Origin: Burkholderiales bacterium JOSHI_001
Lineage (GTDB): Bacteria; Pseudomonadota; Gammaproteobacteria; Burkholderiales; Burkholderiaceae_C
Assembly: GCA_000244995.1 (NCBI GenBank)
Contig: CM001438.1
Coordinates: forward strand, 5,250,096 to 5,314,095
Length of the DNA: 64,000 nucleotides
Reading direction: 5' to 3'
A program made the translations under genes and the position numbers. The notes under the pieces are model-generated. The model made no database searches, had not been told where the DNA came from, and saw only the letters and a list, made by a program, of their open reading frames with translations. This document shows positions 9,272 through 16,523 of this stretch, piece after piece. Position 1 is the first letter of the stretch; each line of letters opens with the position of its first letter.

Positions 9272-9826
9272 ATGAGCGACATCGTCATCGTCTATCACAG
9301 CGGCTACGGCCACACGGCCAAGGTCGCCGAGGCCGTGGCGTCCACCAGCGGCGCCAAGCTGCTGGCCATCAGCGCCGAAGGCGACCTGCCCGAAGGCGGC
9401 TGGGAAGCACTGGCCGCGGCCAAGATGGTGGTCTTCGGCTCGCCCACCTACATGGGCAGCGTGAGCTGGCAGTTCAAGAAGTTCGCCGACGCGTCCAGCA
9501 AGCCCTGGTTCACCCAGGTGTGGAAGGACAAGCTGGCTGCCGGCTTCACCAACTCGGCCACCATGAACGGCGACAAGCTGTCCACGCTGCACTACATGTT
9601 CACGCTGGCCATGCAGCACAGCATGGTGTGGGTCGGCAGCGGCATGATGCCCAACAACGCCAAGGCCAACACCCGCAACGACATCAACTACGTCGGTTCG
9701 TTCTCGGGCCTGATGACCGTGACACCCTCGGACGCCTCGGCCGACGAGATGGTGGCCGGCGACATCGCCACCGCCAAGAAGTTCGGCGAACGCCTGGACG
9801 AGACGGTCAAGCGCCTGGCACGCTGA
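9272..9826 (+). CDS. Flavodoxin family protein (WrbA-like FMN fold)
   Basis: This 184-residue protein has a flavodoxin-like fold. The FMN phosphate loop YHSGYGHTAKVAEAV is at the N-terminus, the middle FMN loop is GSPTYMGSVSWQFK, and the late GSFSGLMTV segment resembles the third FMN contact. Such proteins act as NAD(P)H:quinone oxidoreductases or FMN carriers in the cytoplasm. A GGAAG ribosome-binding site precedes the ATG at 9272. It runs divergently from the methyltransferase and is followed by a secreted CAP-domain gene 46 bases later, which may be cotranscribed. The exact substrate is open. Confidence 0.88.
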   Translation: MSDIVIVYHSGYGHTAKVAEAVASTSGAKLLAISAEGDLPEGGWEALAAAKMVVFGSPTYMGSVSWQFKKFADASSKPWFTQVWKDKLAAGFTNSATMNGDKLSTLHYMFTLAMQHSMVWVGSGMMPNNAKANTRNDINYVGSFSGLMTVTPSDASADEMVAGDIATAKKFGERLDETVKRLAR

Positions 9827-9872
9827 CCCGCCGGCTGCCGCCGCGCCTCACCGTGCGGCGGTATGCTGCGCC

Positions 9873-10382
9873 ATGCGTTTCGCTTGGCACTCCTTGCACC
9901 GCTTCGTTGCCCTGACGCTGGCCCTGGCGGCCGGCACCGCCCTGGCCAACGACTGCACCGCACCCTTCACCCCGGCGCAGGCTGAAGCCGCCCTGAACGC
10001 CTGGCGCGCCCGGGGCGCGCGCTGCGGACTGAAGAGCATGCCTGCCGCCGCACCGCTGAAATGGGACGCCCGCCTGGCGCAGGCCGCTCAGACCCAGGCC
10101 TTGGACATGGCCCGGCGGCGCCAGCTCACGCATGCGGGCAGCGATGGCGGCCACGCCAGCGACCGGCTGGCCCAGGCCGGCTACGAATGGGGCGCGGTGG
10201 CCGAAAACATCGCCCGCGGCCAGTCCGACCTGCCCGCGGTGATGGGTGCCTGGGCGCGCAGCGCGGGGCATTGCCGCAATGCCATGGAACCGAAGTTCCA
10301 GCACATGGGCCTGGCCTGCGTGCAAGCCGACGAGAAGGCTCCGCCCTTCTGGACCCTGGTGCTGGCCGCGCCCCTGCGCTGA
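9873..10382 (+). CDS. Secreted CAP-domain (SCP/PR-1) protein
   Basis: A 169-residue exported protein with a clear Sec signal peptide (about 1-25, ending TALA before NDC). The CAP domain follows: LKWDARLAQAAQTQALDMA, the histidine of LTHAGSDGGH, then WGAVAENIARG and the C-terminal CRNAMEPKFQHMGLAC. Four cysteines in the mature part (NDC, ARC, GHC, LAC) could form two disulfides in the periplasm. Bacterial CAP proteins are poorly understood, and roles in cell-wall or lipid binding are proposed for relatives. A GC hairpin (GCGGCG/CGCCGC) lies in the 26-base gap before the convergent receiver gene. Confidence 0.88.
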   Translation: MRFAWHSLHRFVALTLALAAGTALANDCTAPFTPAQAEAALNAWRARGARCGLKSMPAAAPLKWDARLAQAAQTQALDMARRRQLTHAGSDGGHASDRLAQAGYEWGAVAENIARGQSDLPAVMGAWARSAGHCRNAMEPKFQHMGLACVQADEKAPPFWTLVLAAPLR

Positions 10383-10408
10383 CGCGGCGAAGTGCGCCGC
10401 CGTGCAGG

Positions 10409-10864
10409 TCAGGCGCCGTTGGACGGCACCGCCAGGCGGTGCGCCGGGTCGGGCGTGCGACCGGTCAATGCGCGGCGCAGGCCGTCGTCCAGCACGCGGT
10501 GGTCGATGGGCTTGACCCAGTATTCGTAGGCGCCCAGGCTCATCGCCTTGATGATGTCCATGGTGAGCCGGTCGCCGGTGAGGATGGTGACACGCAGGCC
10601 GCGTTCGGCGATGTCCTCGCTGAGCAGGCGCACCACGTCCAGCCCGCCGATGTCGGGCAGGTGCATGTCCAGCAGCACGAAGTCGGGCCGTTCGCTGCGC
10701 ACCAGGCGCACACCTTCCAGGCCGGTGGCCGCGTGAAGCAGGCTCACCTTGCTGTGGCGGCGCATCAGGCCCTGGACAAACTGGAAGTTCACCAGCACGT
10801 CCTCGATGTACAGCACCTTGCCGCACAGCTCGCCTGCAGCGCCCGTCGAGGCGGGTTCTTCCAT
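10409..10864 (-). CDS. Stand-alone response-regulator receiver protein
   Basis: This 151-residue protein is a CheY-like receiver domain without an output domain. The acidic residues are in VLYIEDVLVN, the phospho-acceptor in FVLLDMHLPD, the switch threonine in TILTGDR and the conserved lysine in YWVKPI. A short tail follows (RTPDPAHRLAV). I start it at ATG 10864 rather than the longer open frame, because the extension is basic and low in structure. No kinase adjoins it, so its partner is elsewhere. It may act by protein-protein contact or as a phosphorelay intermediate. A sigma-70-like promoter is seen upstream. Confidence 0.88.
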   Translation of the reverse strand: MEEPASTGAAGELCGKVLYIEDVLVNFQFVQGLMRRHSKVSLLHAATGLEGVRLVRSERPDFVLLDMHLPDIGGLDVVRLLSEDIAERGLRVTILTGDRLTMDIIKAMSLGAYEYWVKPIDHRVLDDGLRRALTGRTPDPAHRLAVPSNGA

Positions 10865-10944
10865 GGGGGTTCTCAGATTGCTGGCCCGCCCACCCACCGC
10901 CACTGCGGCGGGCCGGTGCCGGGCCCATTCGCCGTCACCCGCAC

Positions 10945-10972
10945 AGCATAGGCATTACGCCTAGCGATGCAA
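10945..10972 (-). promoter_or_regulatory. Sigma-70-like promoter of the receiver gene
   Basis: Reading on the minus strand, TTGCAT (10972-10967) and TATGCT (10950-10945) are separated by 16 bases, about 80 bases before the receiver start codon. The spacer contains the inverted repeat TAGGC-ATTAC-GCCTA, which could be an operator. Confidence 0.45.
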
Positions 10973-11031
10973 GTGCAGAAATGTGCAGGAACAAATTATC
11001 GATTGCCGGCCGCGGGGTGGAAACACGCCTG

Positions 11032-11499
11032 TCACGCCGGCTTGACCACCGCGCGGGCGCGCCGCACCAGGCCTTCCAGGGCCAGCACGTAGCCGTCCAC
11101 CCCGAAACCCACCACGATGCCGGCCGCCGCGGGCGACAGGCAGGAGTGGTGGCGGAAGGGTTCGCGCGCGTGCACATTGGAGATGTGCACCTCCACCACC
11201 GGCAAGCCGCTGCCCTTGATGGCGTCGTGCAGGGCCACCGAAGTGTGGGTGTAGGCGCCTGCGTTGAACACCGCCCCCAGCAACTGGCCGGCGCGGTGCG
11301 CGGCGCCAGCCTCGTGGATCCAGTCCAGCAGCACGCCCTCGTGGTTGCTCTGGCGACAGTCCACCGTCACGCCCAGGCGGATGCCTGTGTCGCGGCACAG
11401 GGCCTCCACATCGGCCAGCGTGGTGGCGCCGTAGATGGCCGGCTCGCGGGTGCCCAGCAGGTTCAGGTTGGGACCGTTCAGGACGAGGATGGTGTTCAC
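11032..11499 (-). CDS. aroQ: Type II 3-dehydroquinate dehydratase
   Basis: AroQ performs the third shikimate-pathway step, dehydrating 3-dehydroquinate to 3-dehydroshikimate, as a dodecamer. The family motifs run in order: [14 protein letters not shown], the active-site tyrosine in AIYGATTL, the DCRQSNHEG loop, [12 protein letters not shown] and the substrate-binding [17 protein letters not shown]. With a GTG start at 11499 the product is 155 residues, close to the usual 145-150. A second in-frame GTG at 11529 would only add ten basic residues. It is monocistronic, or read together with the receiver gene downstream. Confidence 0.96.
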   Translation of the reverse strand: MNTILVLNGPNLNLLGTREPAIYGATTLADVEALCRDTGIRLGVTVDCRQSNHEGVLLDWIHEAGAAHRAGQLLGAVFNAGAYTHTSVALHDAIKGSGLPVVEVHISNVHAREPFRHHSCLSPAAAGIVVGFGVDGYVLALEGLVRRARAVVKPA

Positions 11500-11581
11500 G
11501 GTGCGGCGGCGGAAGTTCGCAGGCCGCACAGTGTAGGCGCGCCGTCGGCCCGGGCACGCCCGGCCGGGGCTGGGCCCGCCG

Positions 11582-12025
11582 TCAGTGCAGCACCAGCACC
11601 GGCATCTTGCAGCGCGACAGCACGTTCTTGGTGTGCGAACCGAACAGCAATTCGCCGAATGCGCCGCGACCGTGCGTGACCATGACGATCATGTCGCAGC
11701 CCAGGCCTTGCGCCATGTCGACGATGGTGTTGTCCACGTTGTCGGTGCGCGAATGGCTGCCGCTGAAAGCCACGCCGGATTCCGAAGCGGACTTCTCGAA
11801 GCACTTGAGCACGTTCTGCGCATGGGCGTCGGTGCGCGCCATGTGCTCGTCGCTGGACTTGCTGTAGGCACTGGGGTGGGTGCCGACGGTGGGCAGCGGC
11901 AGTTCGGGTTCGGCCACGAAACCATGGATGGCCGCGCCCAGTTGCTTGGCCAGGTCCACACTGGCTTGCATGGCACGCTCGGACAGTTCGCTGCCATCGA
12001 CCGGAACGAAAAGCTTCTTGTACAT
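11582..12025 (-). CDS. Universal stress protein (UspA family)
   Basis: A single-domain Usp of 147 residues. It starts [19 protein letters not shown], with the typical acidic VDGS loop, and ends with [32 protein letters not shown]. The last part is the ATP-binding glycine cluster seen in the nucleotide-binding branch. Usps are cytoplasmic dimers induced in stress or stationary phase, and their mechanism is mostly unknown. AGGAGA precedes the ATG. It is separated from aroQ by 82 bases and follows a small membrane-protein gene on the same strand. Confidence 0.94.
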   Translation of the reverse strand: MYKKLFVPVDGSELSERAMQASVDLAKQLGAAIHGFVAEPELPLPTVGTHPSAYSKSSDEHMARTDAHAQNVLKCFEKSASESGVAFSGSHSRTDNVDNTIVDMAQGLGCDMIVMVTHGRGAFGELLFGSHTKNVLSRCKMPVLVLH

Positions 12026-12094
12026 GGCGCATCTCCTGGATGCGCTGAACTTACGCCCCGGGCGCGCAGCCGCCGTTGACGGCCGTCAAGCGAA

Positions 12095-12289
12095 TCACTG
12101 CGAGGCGGCCGAGGCTGGCGCGGCAGGTGCGGCCGGCGCCGACGCCGCCGAAGCCGCGTCGTGCGAGGCGTGGGCGCCCGCGCCCACGTCGTGCTTCTCG
12201 CCGCCCATGTCCACGTCGCCGCCGGCCTTGTTCAGGATGAACAGCGCCACGGCGGCGAAGATGATGAACCCGATGACCAGTTTCAGCAT
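12095..12289 (-). CDS. Small membrane protein with Ala/Pro-rich tail (64 aa)
   Basis: A 64-codon frame from MLKLVIGFIIFAAVALFIL: one N-terminal transmembrane helix, a short acidic/histidine-bearing stretch (GGDVDMGGEKHDVGAGAHASHDA) and an Ala/Pro/Ser tail. The His/Asp content hints at metal binding, but this is weak. The longer open frame upstream has no hydrophobic or conserved character, so I start at 12289. It lies between a terminator hairpin behind the MFS gene and the universal stress gene. I do not recognise a named family. Confidence 0.6.
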   Translation of the reverse strand: MLKLVIGFIIFAAVALFILNKAGGDVDMGGEKHDVGAGAHASHDAASAASAPAAPAAPASAASQ

Positions 12290-12368
12290 GATGAAATTTC
12301 CAATGTGGGCCCGCGGCACTGTGCGCGAAGGCGCTGACCCCGGGCTTTCGATGTTGAGGCAAAAGGCA

Positions 12369-12390
12369 CAAGGCGGCCGAAGCCGCCTTG
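12369..12390 (-). terminator. Intrinsic terminator of the MFS gene
   Basis: On the minus strand CAAGGCGGC pairs perfectly with GCCGCCTTG around a TTCG tetraloop and is followed by TGCCTTTTGCC. It begins about 50 bases beyond the MFS stop codon. A nine-pair stem with a UUCG loop and a nearby T4 is a good intrinsic terminator. Confidence 0.75.
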
Positions 12391-12439
12391 CCGCAGGACG
12401 CGATGACAGGCTGCCGTGGCGAACCACGGCCGGCCGCTG

Positions 12440-14107
12440 TCAGTCTTGCGCGTAGATGTCCACGTCCTTGGTTTCCTTCACGAACAGCATGCCCACCACG
12501 AAGGTGATGCTGGCGATGATGATCGGGTACCACAGGCCGCTGTAGATGTTGCCCTGGGCGGCCACGATGGCGAAGGAGATGGCCGGCAGGAAGCCGCCGA
12601 ACCAGCCATTGCCGATGTGGTACGGCAGGCTCATGGACGTGTAGCGGATGCGGGTGGGGAACATCTCCACCAGCATGGCCGCGATGGGGCCGTAAACCAT
12701 GGTGACGTAGATCACCATGATGAACAGGATGACCACGATCATGATCCAGTTGCTGGAGCCGAAGGGAATGGGGTCGGCCTTGGCCGGGTAGCCGGCAGCG
12801 TTCAGGGCCTCGCGCACTTCCTTCTCGAAGCGGGCCTTGTCGTCCTTGGCGGTCGGGGCCTTGCCGTCGTAGGCGGCCACGGTCTTGTCGCCCACCTTCA
12901 CCACGGCGCCGCTGCCGGCCGGGCCGTCCACCTTGTCGTAGTTCACACCGCTGTTGGCCAGGAAGGTGCGCGACAGGTCGCAGGGGGTGAAGAACTTGGC
13001 CGTGCCGGTCAGGTTCAGGATCAGGTTGCAGTTGGCCGGGTCAGCCTGCACCGTCACCGGCGAGGTCTTGATGGCCTGCGCCAGCTTGGGGTTGGCGTAG
13101 GTGGTCAAGGCGTTGAACAGCGGGAAGTAGGTCAGCACCGCCAGCAGGCAGCCGGCCATGATGATGGGCTTGCGGCCGATCTTGTCCGACAGGGTGCCGA
13201 ACAGCAGGAAGAAGGGCGTGCCCAGGATCAGCGACACCGCGATCAGGATGTTGGCCGTGGGGCCGTCCACCTTCAGGAAGGACTGCAGGAAGAACAGCGC
13301 GTAGAACTGGCCCGTGTACCAGACCACGGCCTGGCCGGCGGTCAGGCCGATCAGCGCCAGGATCACGATCTTCAGGTTGGCCCACTGGCCGAAGGATTCG
13401 GTCAGCGGCGCCTTGGAGGTCTTGCCCTCGGATTTCATGCGGGCGAAGGCCGGCGACTCGTTCAGGCGCAGCCGGATCCACACCGACACGGCCAGCAGGA
13501 TGCCCGACACGGCGTAGGGAATGCGCCAGCCCCAGGCACTGAATTCCTTCTCGCCCAGCGACAGGCGGGTGCCCAGGATGACCATCAGCGCCAGCATCAG
13601 GCCGACGGTGGCGGTGGTCTGGATCCAGGAGGTGTAGGCACCGCGCTTGCCGTGCGGGGCGTGCTCGGCCACGTAGGTGGCGGCGCCGCCGTACTCACCG
13701 CCCAGCGCCAGGCCTTGCAGCAGGCGCAGCGAAATCAGCGTGATCGGCGCCGCGATGCCCCAGGAGGCGTAGTTGGGCAGGAAGGCCACCGCGAAGGTGG
13801 ACAAGCCCATGATCAGGATGGTGACCAGGAAGGTGTACTTGCGGCCCACCAGGTCGCCCAGGCGGCCGAACACCAGCGCACCAAAGGGGCGCACCGCGAA
13901 GCCGGCGGCGAAGGCCAGCAGGGTGAAGATATCGCGCGTGGCCGGGTCCAGCGCGGTGAAGAAGTTGGCCGCGATGATCGGTGCCATCACGCCGAACAGG
14001 TAGAAGTCGTACCACTCGAAGATGGTGCCCAATGACGAAGCAAAGATGACGGAGCTTTCCTCCTTCGTCATCGGCGCATCGGCCTTCCCAATAGCAGCTG
14101 TTGCCAT
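12440..14107 (-). CDS. MFS transporter, metabolite:H+ symporter (MHS/ProP-like) family
   Basis: A 555-residue inner-membrane secondary transporter with twelve predicted helices. MHS hallmarks are FASSLGTIFEWYDFYLFG in helix 1, the loop 2-3 motif FGRLGDLVGRKYTF, the RLLQGLALGGEYGGAATYVAEH motif in helix 4 and WGWRIPYAVSGI in helix 6. Relatives import dicarboxylates, betaines or other small acids with protons. Here the substrate is unknown. Unlike the usual 430-residue members, it carries about 100 extra, mostly hydrophilic residues (roughly 345-445) with two cysteines between late helices. AGGAGA precedes the ATG, and an intrinsic terminator follows, so it is monocistronic. Confidence 0.93.
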   Translation of the reverse strand: MATAAIGKADAPMTKEESSVIFASSLGTIFEWYDFYLFGVMAPIIAANFFTALDPATRDIFTLLAFAAGFAVRPFGALVFGRLGDLVGRKYTFLVTILIMGLSTFAVAFLPNYASWGIAAPITLISLRLLQGLALGGEYGGAATYVAEHAPHGKRGAYTSWIQTTATVGLMLALMVILGTRLSLGEKEFSAWGWRIPYAVSGILLAVSVWIRLRLNESPAFARMKSEGKTSKAPLTESFGQWANLKIVILALIGLTAGQAVVWYTGQFYALFFLQSFLKVDGPTANILIAVSLILGTPFFLLFGTLSDKIGRKPIIMAGCLLAVLTYFPLFNALTTYANPKLAQAIKTSPVTVQADPANCNLILNLTGTAKFFTPCDLSRTFLANSGVNYDKVDGPAGSGAVVKVGDKTVAAYDGKAPTAKDDKARFEKEVREALNAAGYPAKADPIPFGSSNWIMIVVILFIMVIYVTMVYGPIAAMLVEMFPTRIRYTSMSLPYHIGNGWFGGFLPAISFAIVAAQGNIYSGLWYPIIIASITFVVGMLFVKETKDVDIYAQD

Positions 14108-14259
14108 GTATTTGTCTCCTGATAGAAAGCGAGGCCCCGCCGGGTGGCGGAACGTGATTCCTACTTTCGAGACAGCCTCTGACCGAACTCTGACGCGATT
14201 CCAACATCAGCTTACAAACCAGGCACAAACCCGTAAGCTTCAGTTCAGATTGTGAAATT

Positions 14260-14871
14260 TTAAGGGTTGCACCGGGGGGGGACTTGCCCGGCCGCTTGTT
14301 CGAGGTGTTCGCGCAGCATGGGCAAGGCGTCGAAGCCCCAGAAGGGCATGCCGTGTGCCAGCACCGTGGGAACGCCGAACAGGCCGCGCGACAGGGCGTC
14401 GTCGGTGTGCTGGCGCAACTCGGCCTTCACCTCGGCGCTGTCCGGGTCTCGCTGGGGAGCGATGGTGGCCTTCAGGGCCGCCATCGCGGCGGGTTCGTTG
14501 GGGTCGGCACCGCCACGGCACCAGGCGTGGCGGAACACCGCGTCCACCACCCGCCGGTTGGGCAGGCCACCGGCCGGCGCACTGGCCAGGGCCAGGCGCA
14601 GCAGGGCCAGCGGGTTGTAAGGGTGCGGGCGGGGCAGGTCGAGCTGCACGCCGTGACGCCGCGCCAGCCATTCCACCTGGCGGTAGGTCCATTCGCGCTT
14701 CGGGCCGATTTCGGCCGGCCCCTTGTGGGCGTGGGCCTTCAGCAAACCGGCGAACAGCACCGGCCGGTATCGCACGCTGTAGTTCAGGCCCTGAAGTTCC
14801 TGCGGCAGGCGCTCGAACGCCAGCCAGGCGTAGGGCGACACGGGGTCGAACCAGAATTCCAGATCCGTCAT
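14260..14871 (-). CDS. DsbA-family 2-hydroxychromene-2-carboxylate isomerase-like protein
   Basis: This 203-residue thioredoxin-fold protein is of the HCCA isomerase/kappa-GST branch. It opens LEFWFDPVSPYAWLAFERL, where SPYAW replaces the CxxC of true DsbA, and ends with the family motif GLFGVPTVLAHGMPFWGFDALPML. Authentic relatives isomerise 2-hydroxychromene-2-carboxylate with glutathione in naphthalene degradation. No aromatic pathway is nearby, so the true substrate is unknown. It is the last gene of the liu operon, and its ATG overlaps the stop of the DUF1289 gene by four bases. Confidence 0.88.
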   Translation of the reverse strand: MTDLEFWFDPVSPYAWLAFERLPQELQGLNYSVRYRPVLFAGLLKAHAHKGPAEIGPKREWTYRQVEWLARRHGVQLDLPRPHPYNPLALLRLALASAPAGGLPNRRVVDAVFRHAWCRGGADPNEPAAMAALKATIAPQRDPDSAEVKAELRQHTDDALSRGLFGVPTVLAHGMPFWGFDALPMLREHLEQAAGQVPPRCNP

Positions 14872-15089
14872 GGCGTCGCCTCGCCGAACTGGCGGCGCTC
14901 CCACTGTTCGCGCCGCGCCGGCAGCGCGGCCCAGACCTGGCGCTTGGCTGCGTCGTCCAGTCGGCTCCAGGCCACGATCTCGTCGATGCTGCGCAGGCAG
15001 CCCTCGCACCAGCCGCTGGCGTCGTCCATGCGGCAGATGTTGATGCACGGAGACGGCACCGGTGTCTCCAGCGGGGCCGGATTCGTCAT
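14868..15089 (-). CDS. DUF1289 small cysteine-rich protein (73 aa)
   Basis: A 73-residue DUF1289 protein. The cysteine pattern SPCINICRMD..GWCEGCLRSIDEIVAWSRLDD is typical of this widespread family of probable Fe-S or zinc proteins. Its function is not established. Its start overlaps the YbaK stop by four bases (ATGA) and its stop overlaps the isomerase start in the same way, so it is translationally coupled on both sides within the liu operon. Confidence 0.9.
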   Translation of the reverse strand: MTNPAPLETPVPSPCINICRMDDASGWCEGCLRSIDEIVAWSRLDDAAKRQVWAALPARREQWERRQFGEATP

Positions 15090-15589
15090 GTCGGCGCCTG
15101 CACCACGTCGGCCACAGGCGCGCCCCCGGTCAATCGCGGCAGGTCCGCCGGCGCCAGCGGAAACACGCCGTTGGGGTGGCCGGCGGCAGCCCAGATGACA
15201 TCGAAGCGCGACAGGTCGGCGTCGATCAGCGTGACCGGGGGGTTCACATGCGCCAGCGGCGCCACGCCGCCAATGACGAAGCCGGTGCGTTCCCGCACGA
15301 AGTCGGCGTCGGCGCGGCCGATGGGGCCCACCAGCGCGGCCACCTTCTTTTCGTCCACCCGGCGGTCGCCCGAGGCCACCACCAGCACGGCCACGTTGTC
15401 GCTGCGGCGCTTGAAGATCACGCTCTTGGCGATCTGCCCCACGCCCACGCCCAGCGCGTCGGCCGCCTCCTGCGAGGTGCGCGCGGCCACGGCCAGCCAC
15501 AAAGGCGAGTGCGGGTGGCCGGCCTCGGCCAGCGCCTGGGCCACGCGCTGGAAGCCCTGGGGGCGGGCTGACAACCCGTCGGCGGCCAT
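15086..15589 (-). CDS. YbaK/EbsC-family aminoacyl-tRNA deacylase
   Basis: This 167-residue protein has the YbaK/ProX fold. Recognisable parts are TSQEAADALGVGVGQIAKSVIFK, then the VLVVASGDRRVDEKKVA lysine motif and a late TGFVIGGVAPLAHV. Relatives remove mischarged amino acids from tRNA in trans (Cys-tRNA-Pro, Ala-tRNA-Pro and others). Which one this edits is not visible. The gene starts one base inside the HMG-CoA lyase stop and overlaps DUF1289, so it is embedded in the leucine operon although it has no catabolic role. Confidence 0.9.
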   Translation of the reverse strand: MAADGLSARPQGFQRVAQALAEAGHPHSPLWLAVAARTSQEAADALGVGVGQIAKSVIFKRRSDNVAVLVVASGDRRVDEKKVAALVGPIGRADADFVRERTGFVIGGVAPLAHVNPPVTLIDADLSRFDVIWAAAGHPNGVFPLAPADLPRLTGGAPVADVVQAPT

Positions 15590-16512
15590 CAGGCGGGTGC
15601 CTCGGCGGCGCTGGCGCGCTTGGCCAGCAAGGCCCTGCCCACGCGGGACGCCAGTGGGCGGCCCAGGGCCTGGCTGATCTGGGTCGCGGCGTCCACCAAC
15701 TTGTCAATGTCCACGCCGGTTTCGATGCCCAGGCCATTCAGCATGAACAACACATCTTCGGTGGCCACGTTGCCGGTGGCGCCCTTGGCGTAGGGGCAGC
15801 CGCCCAGGCCGCCGACGCTGGTGTCGAACACGTGCACGCCCAGTTCCAGGCTGGCATACACGTTCGCCAGGGCCTGGCCGTAGGTGTCGTGGAAATGGCA
15901 GCTCACCGCGTGCAGCGGGTAGTGCTTCAGCGCGCGTTCCAAGGCGCGTTGCACGGTGGCGGGCGTGCCCACGCCGATGGTGTCGGCCACCCCCACGTGC
16001 TGCACGCCGATGTCTTTCATGCCCCGCACCACGCGTTCCACCTCATCCGGGCTGACCTCGCCCTGGTAGGGGCAACCCACCGCGCAGGAGATCGCGCCGC
16101 GCACGAACAGGCCGGCCTCGCGCGCGGCGGCCACCACGGGGCGGAAGCGCTCGATGCTTTCGTCGATGCTGCAGTTGATGTTGCGACGGGAAAAGGCTTC
16201 GCTGGCCGCGCCGAACACCACCACCTCGTCGGGCTTGGTCGGGATGGCCGCGTTCAGGCCTTGCAGGTTGGGCACCAGCACCGAGTGGCGCACGCCCGCC
16301 GGGCGGTGGATGGCGGCCATCACCTGCGCGTTGTCGGCCATCTGCGGCACCCACTTCGGGCTGACGAAGCTGGTGACTTCAATCTCTTTCAGCCCAGCAG
16401 CCTGCAGCGCGTGCACCAGGGCCACCTTGTGCTCGGCGGCGATGGCCTGCTTTTCATTTTGCAGGCCGTCGCGCGGGCCCACGTCCACCAGGGTGACTTT
16501 GGATGGCAGCAT
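15589..16512 (-). CDS. liuE: Hydroxymethylglutaryl-CoA lyase
   Basis: Last step of leucine degradation: HMG-CoA is cleaved to acetoacetate and acetyl-CoA. The 307-residue TIM-barrel enzyme starts TLVDVGPRDGLQNEK (substrate and metal residues), has CHFHDTYGQALANV with the metal-binding histidines, and carries the HMGL signature GGLGGCPYAKGATGN with its reactive cysteine. Length and motifs are complete. It lies 11 bases after the biotin-carboxylase gene and overlaps ybaK by one base in the same operon. Confidence 0.97.
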   Translation of the reverse strand: MLPSKVTLVDVGPRDGLQNEKQAIAAEHKVALVHALQAAGLKEIEVTSFVSPKWVPQMADNAQVMAAIHRPAGVRHSVLVPNLQGLNAAIPTKPDEVVVFGAASEAFSRRNINCSIDESIERFRPVVAAAREAGLFVRGAISCAVGCPYQGEVSPDEVERVVRGMKDIGVQHVGVADTIGVGTPATVQRALERALKHYPLHAVSCHFHDTYGQALANVYASLELGVHVFDTSVGGLGGCPYAKGATGNVATEDVLFMLNGLGIETGVDIDKLVDAATQISQALGRPLASRVGRALLAKRASAAEAPA

Positions 16513-16523
16513 GGTGCGGGATG

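Noticed and set aside
14273-14280. Run of eight G in the 3' end of the isomerase gene
   Set aside because: A possible slippage tract, but it lies in the last codons and I see no alternative frame or regulatory meaning.
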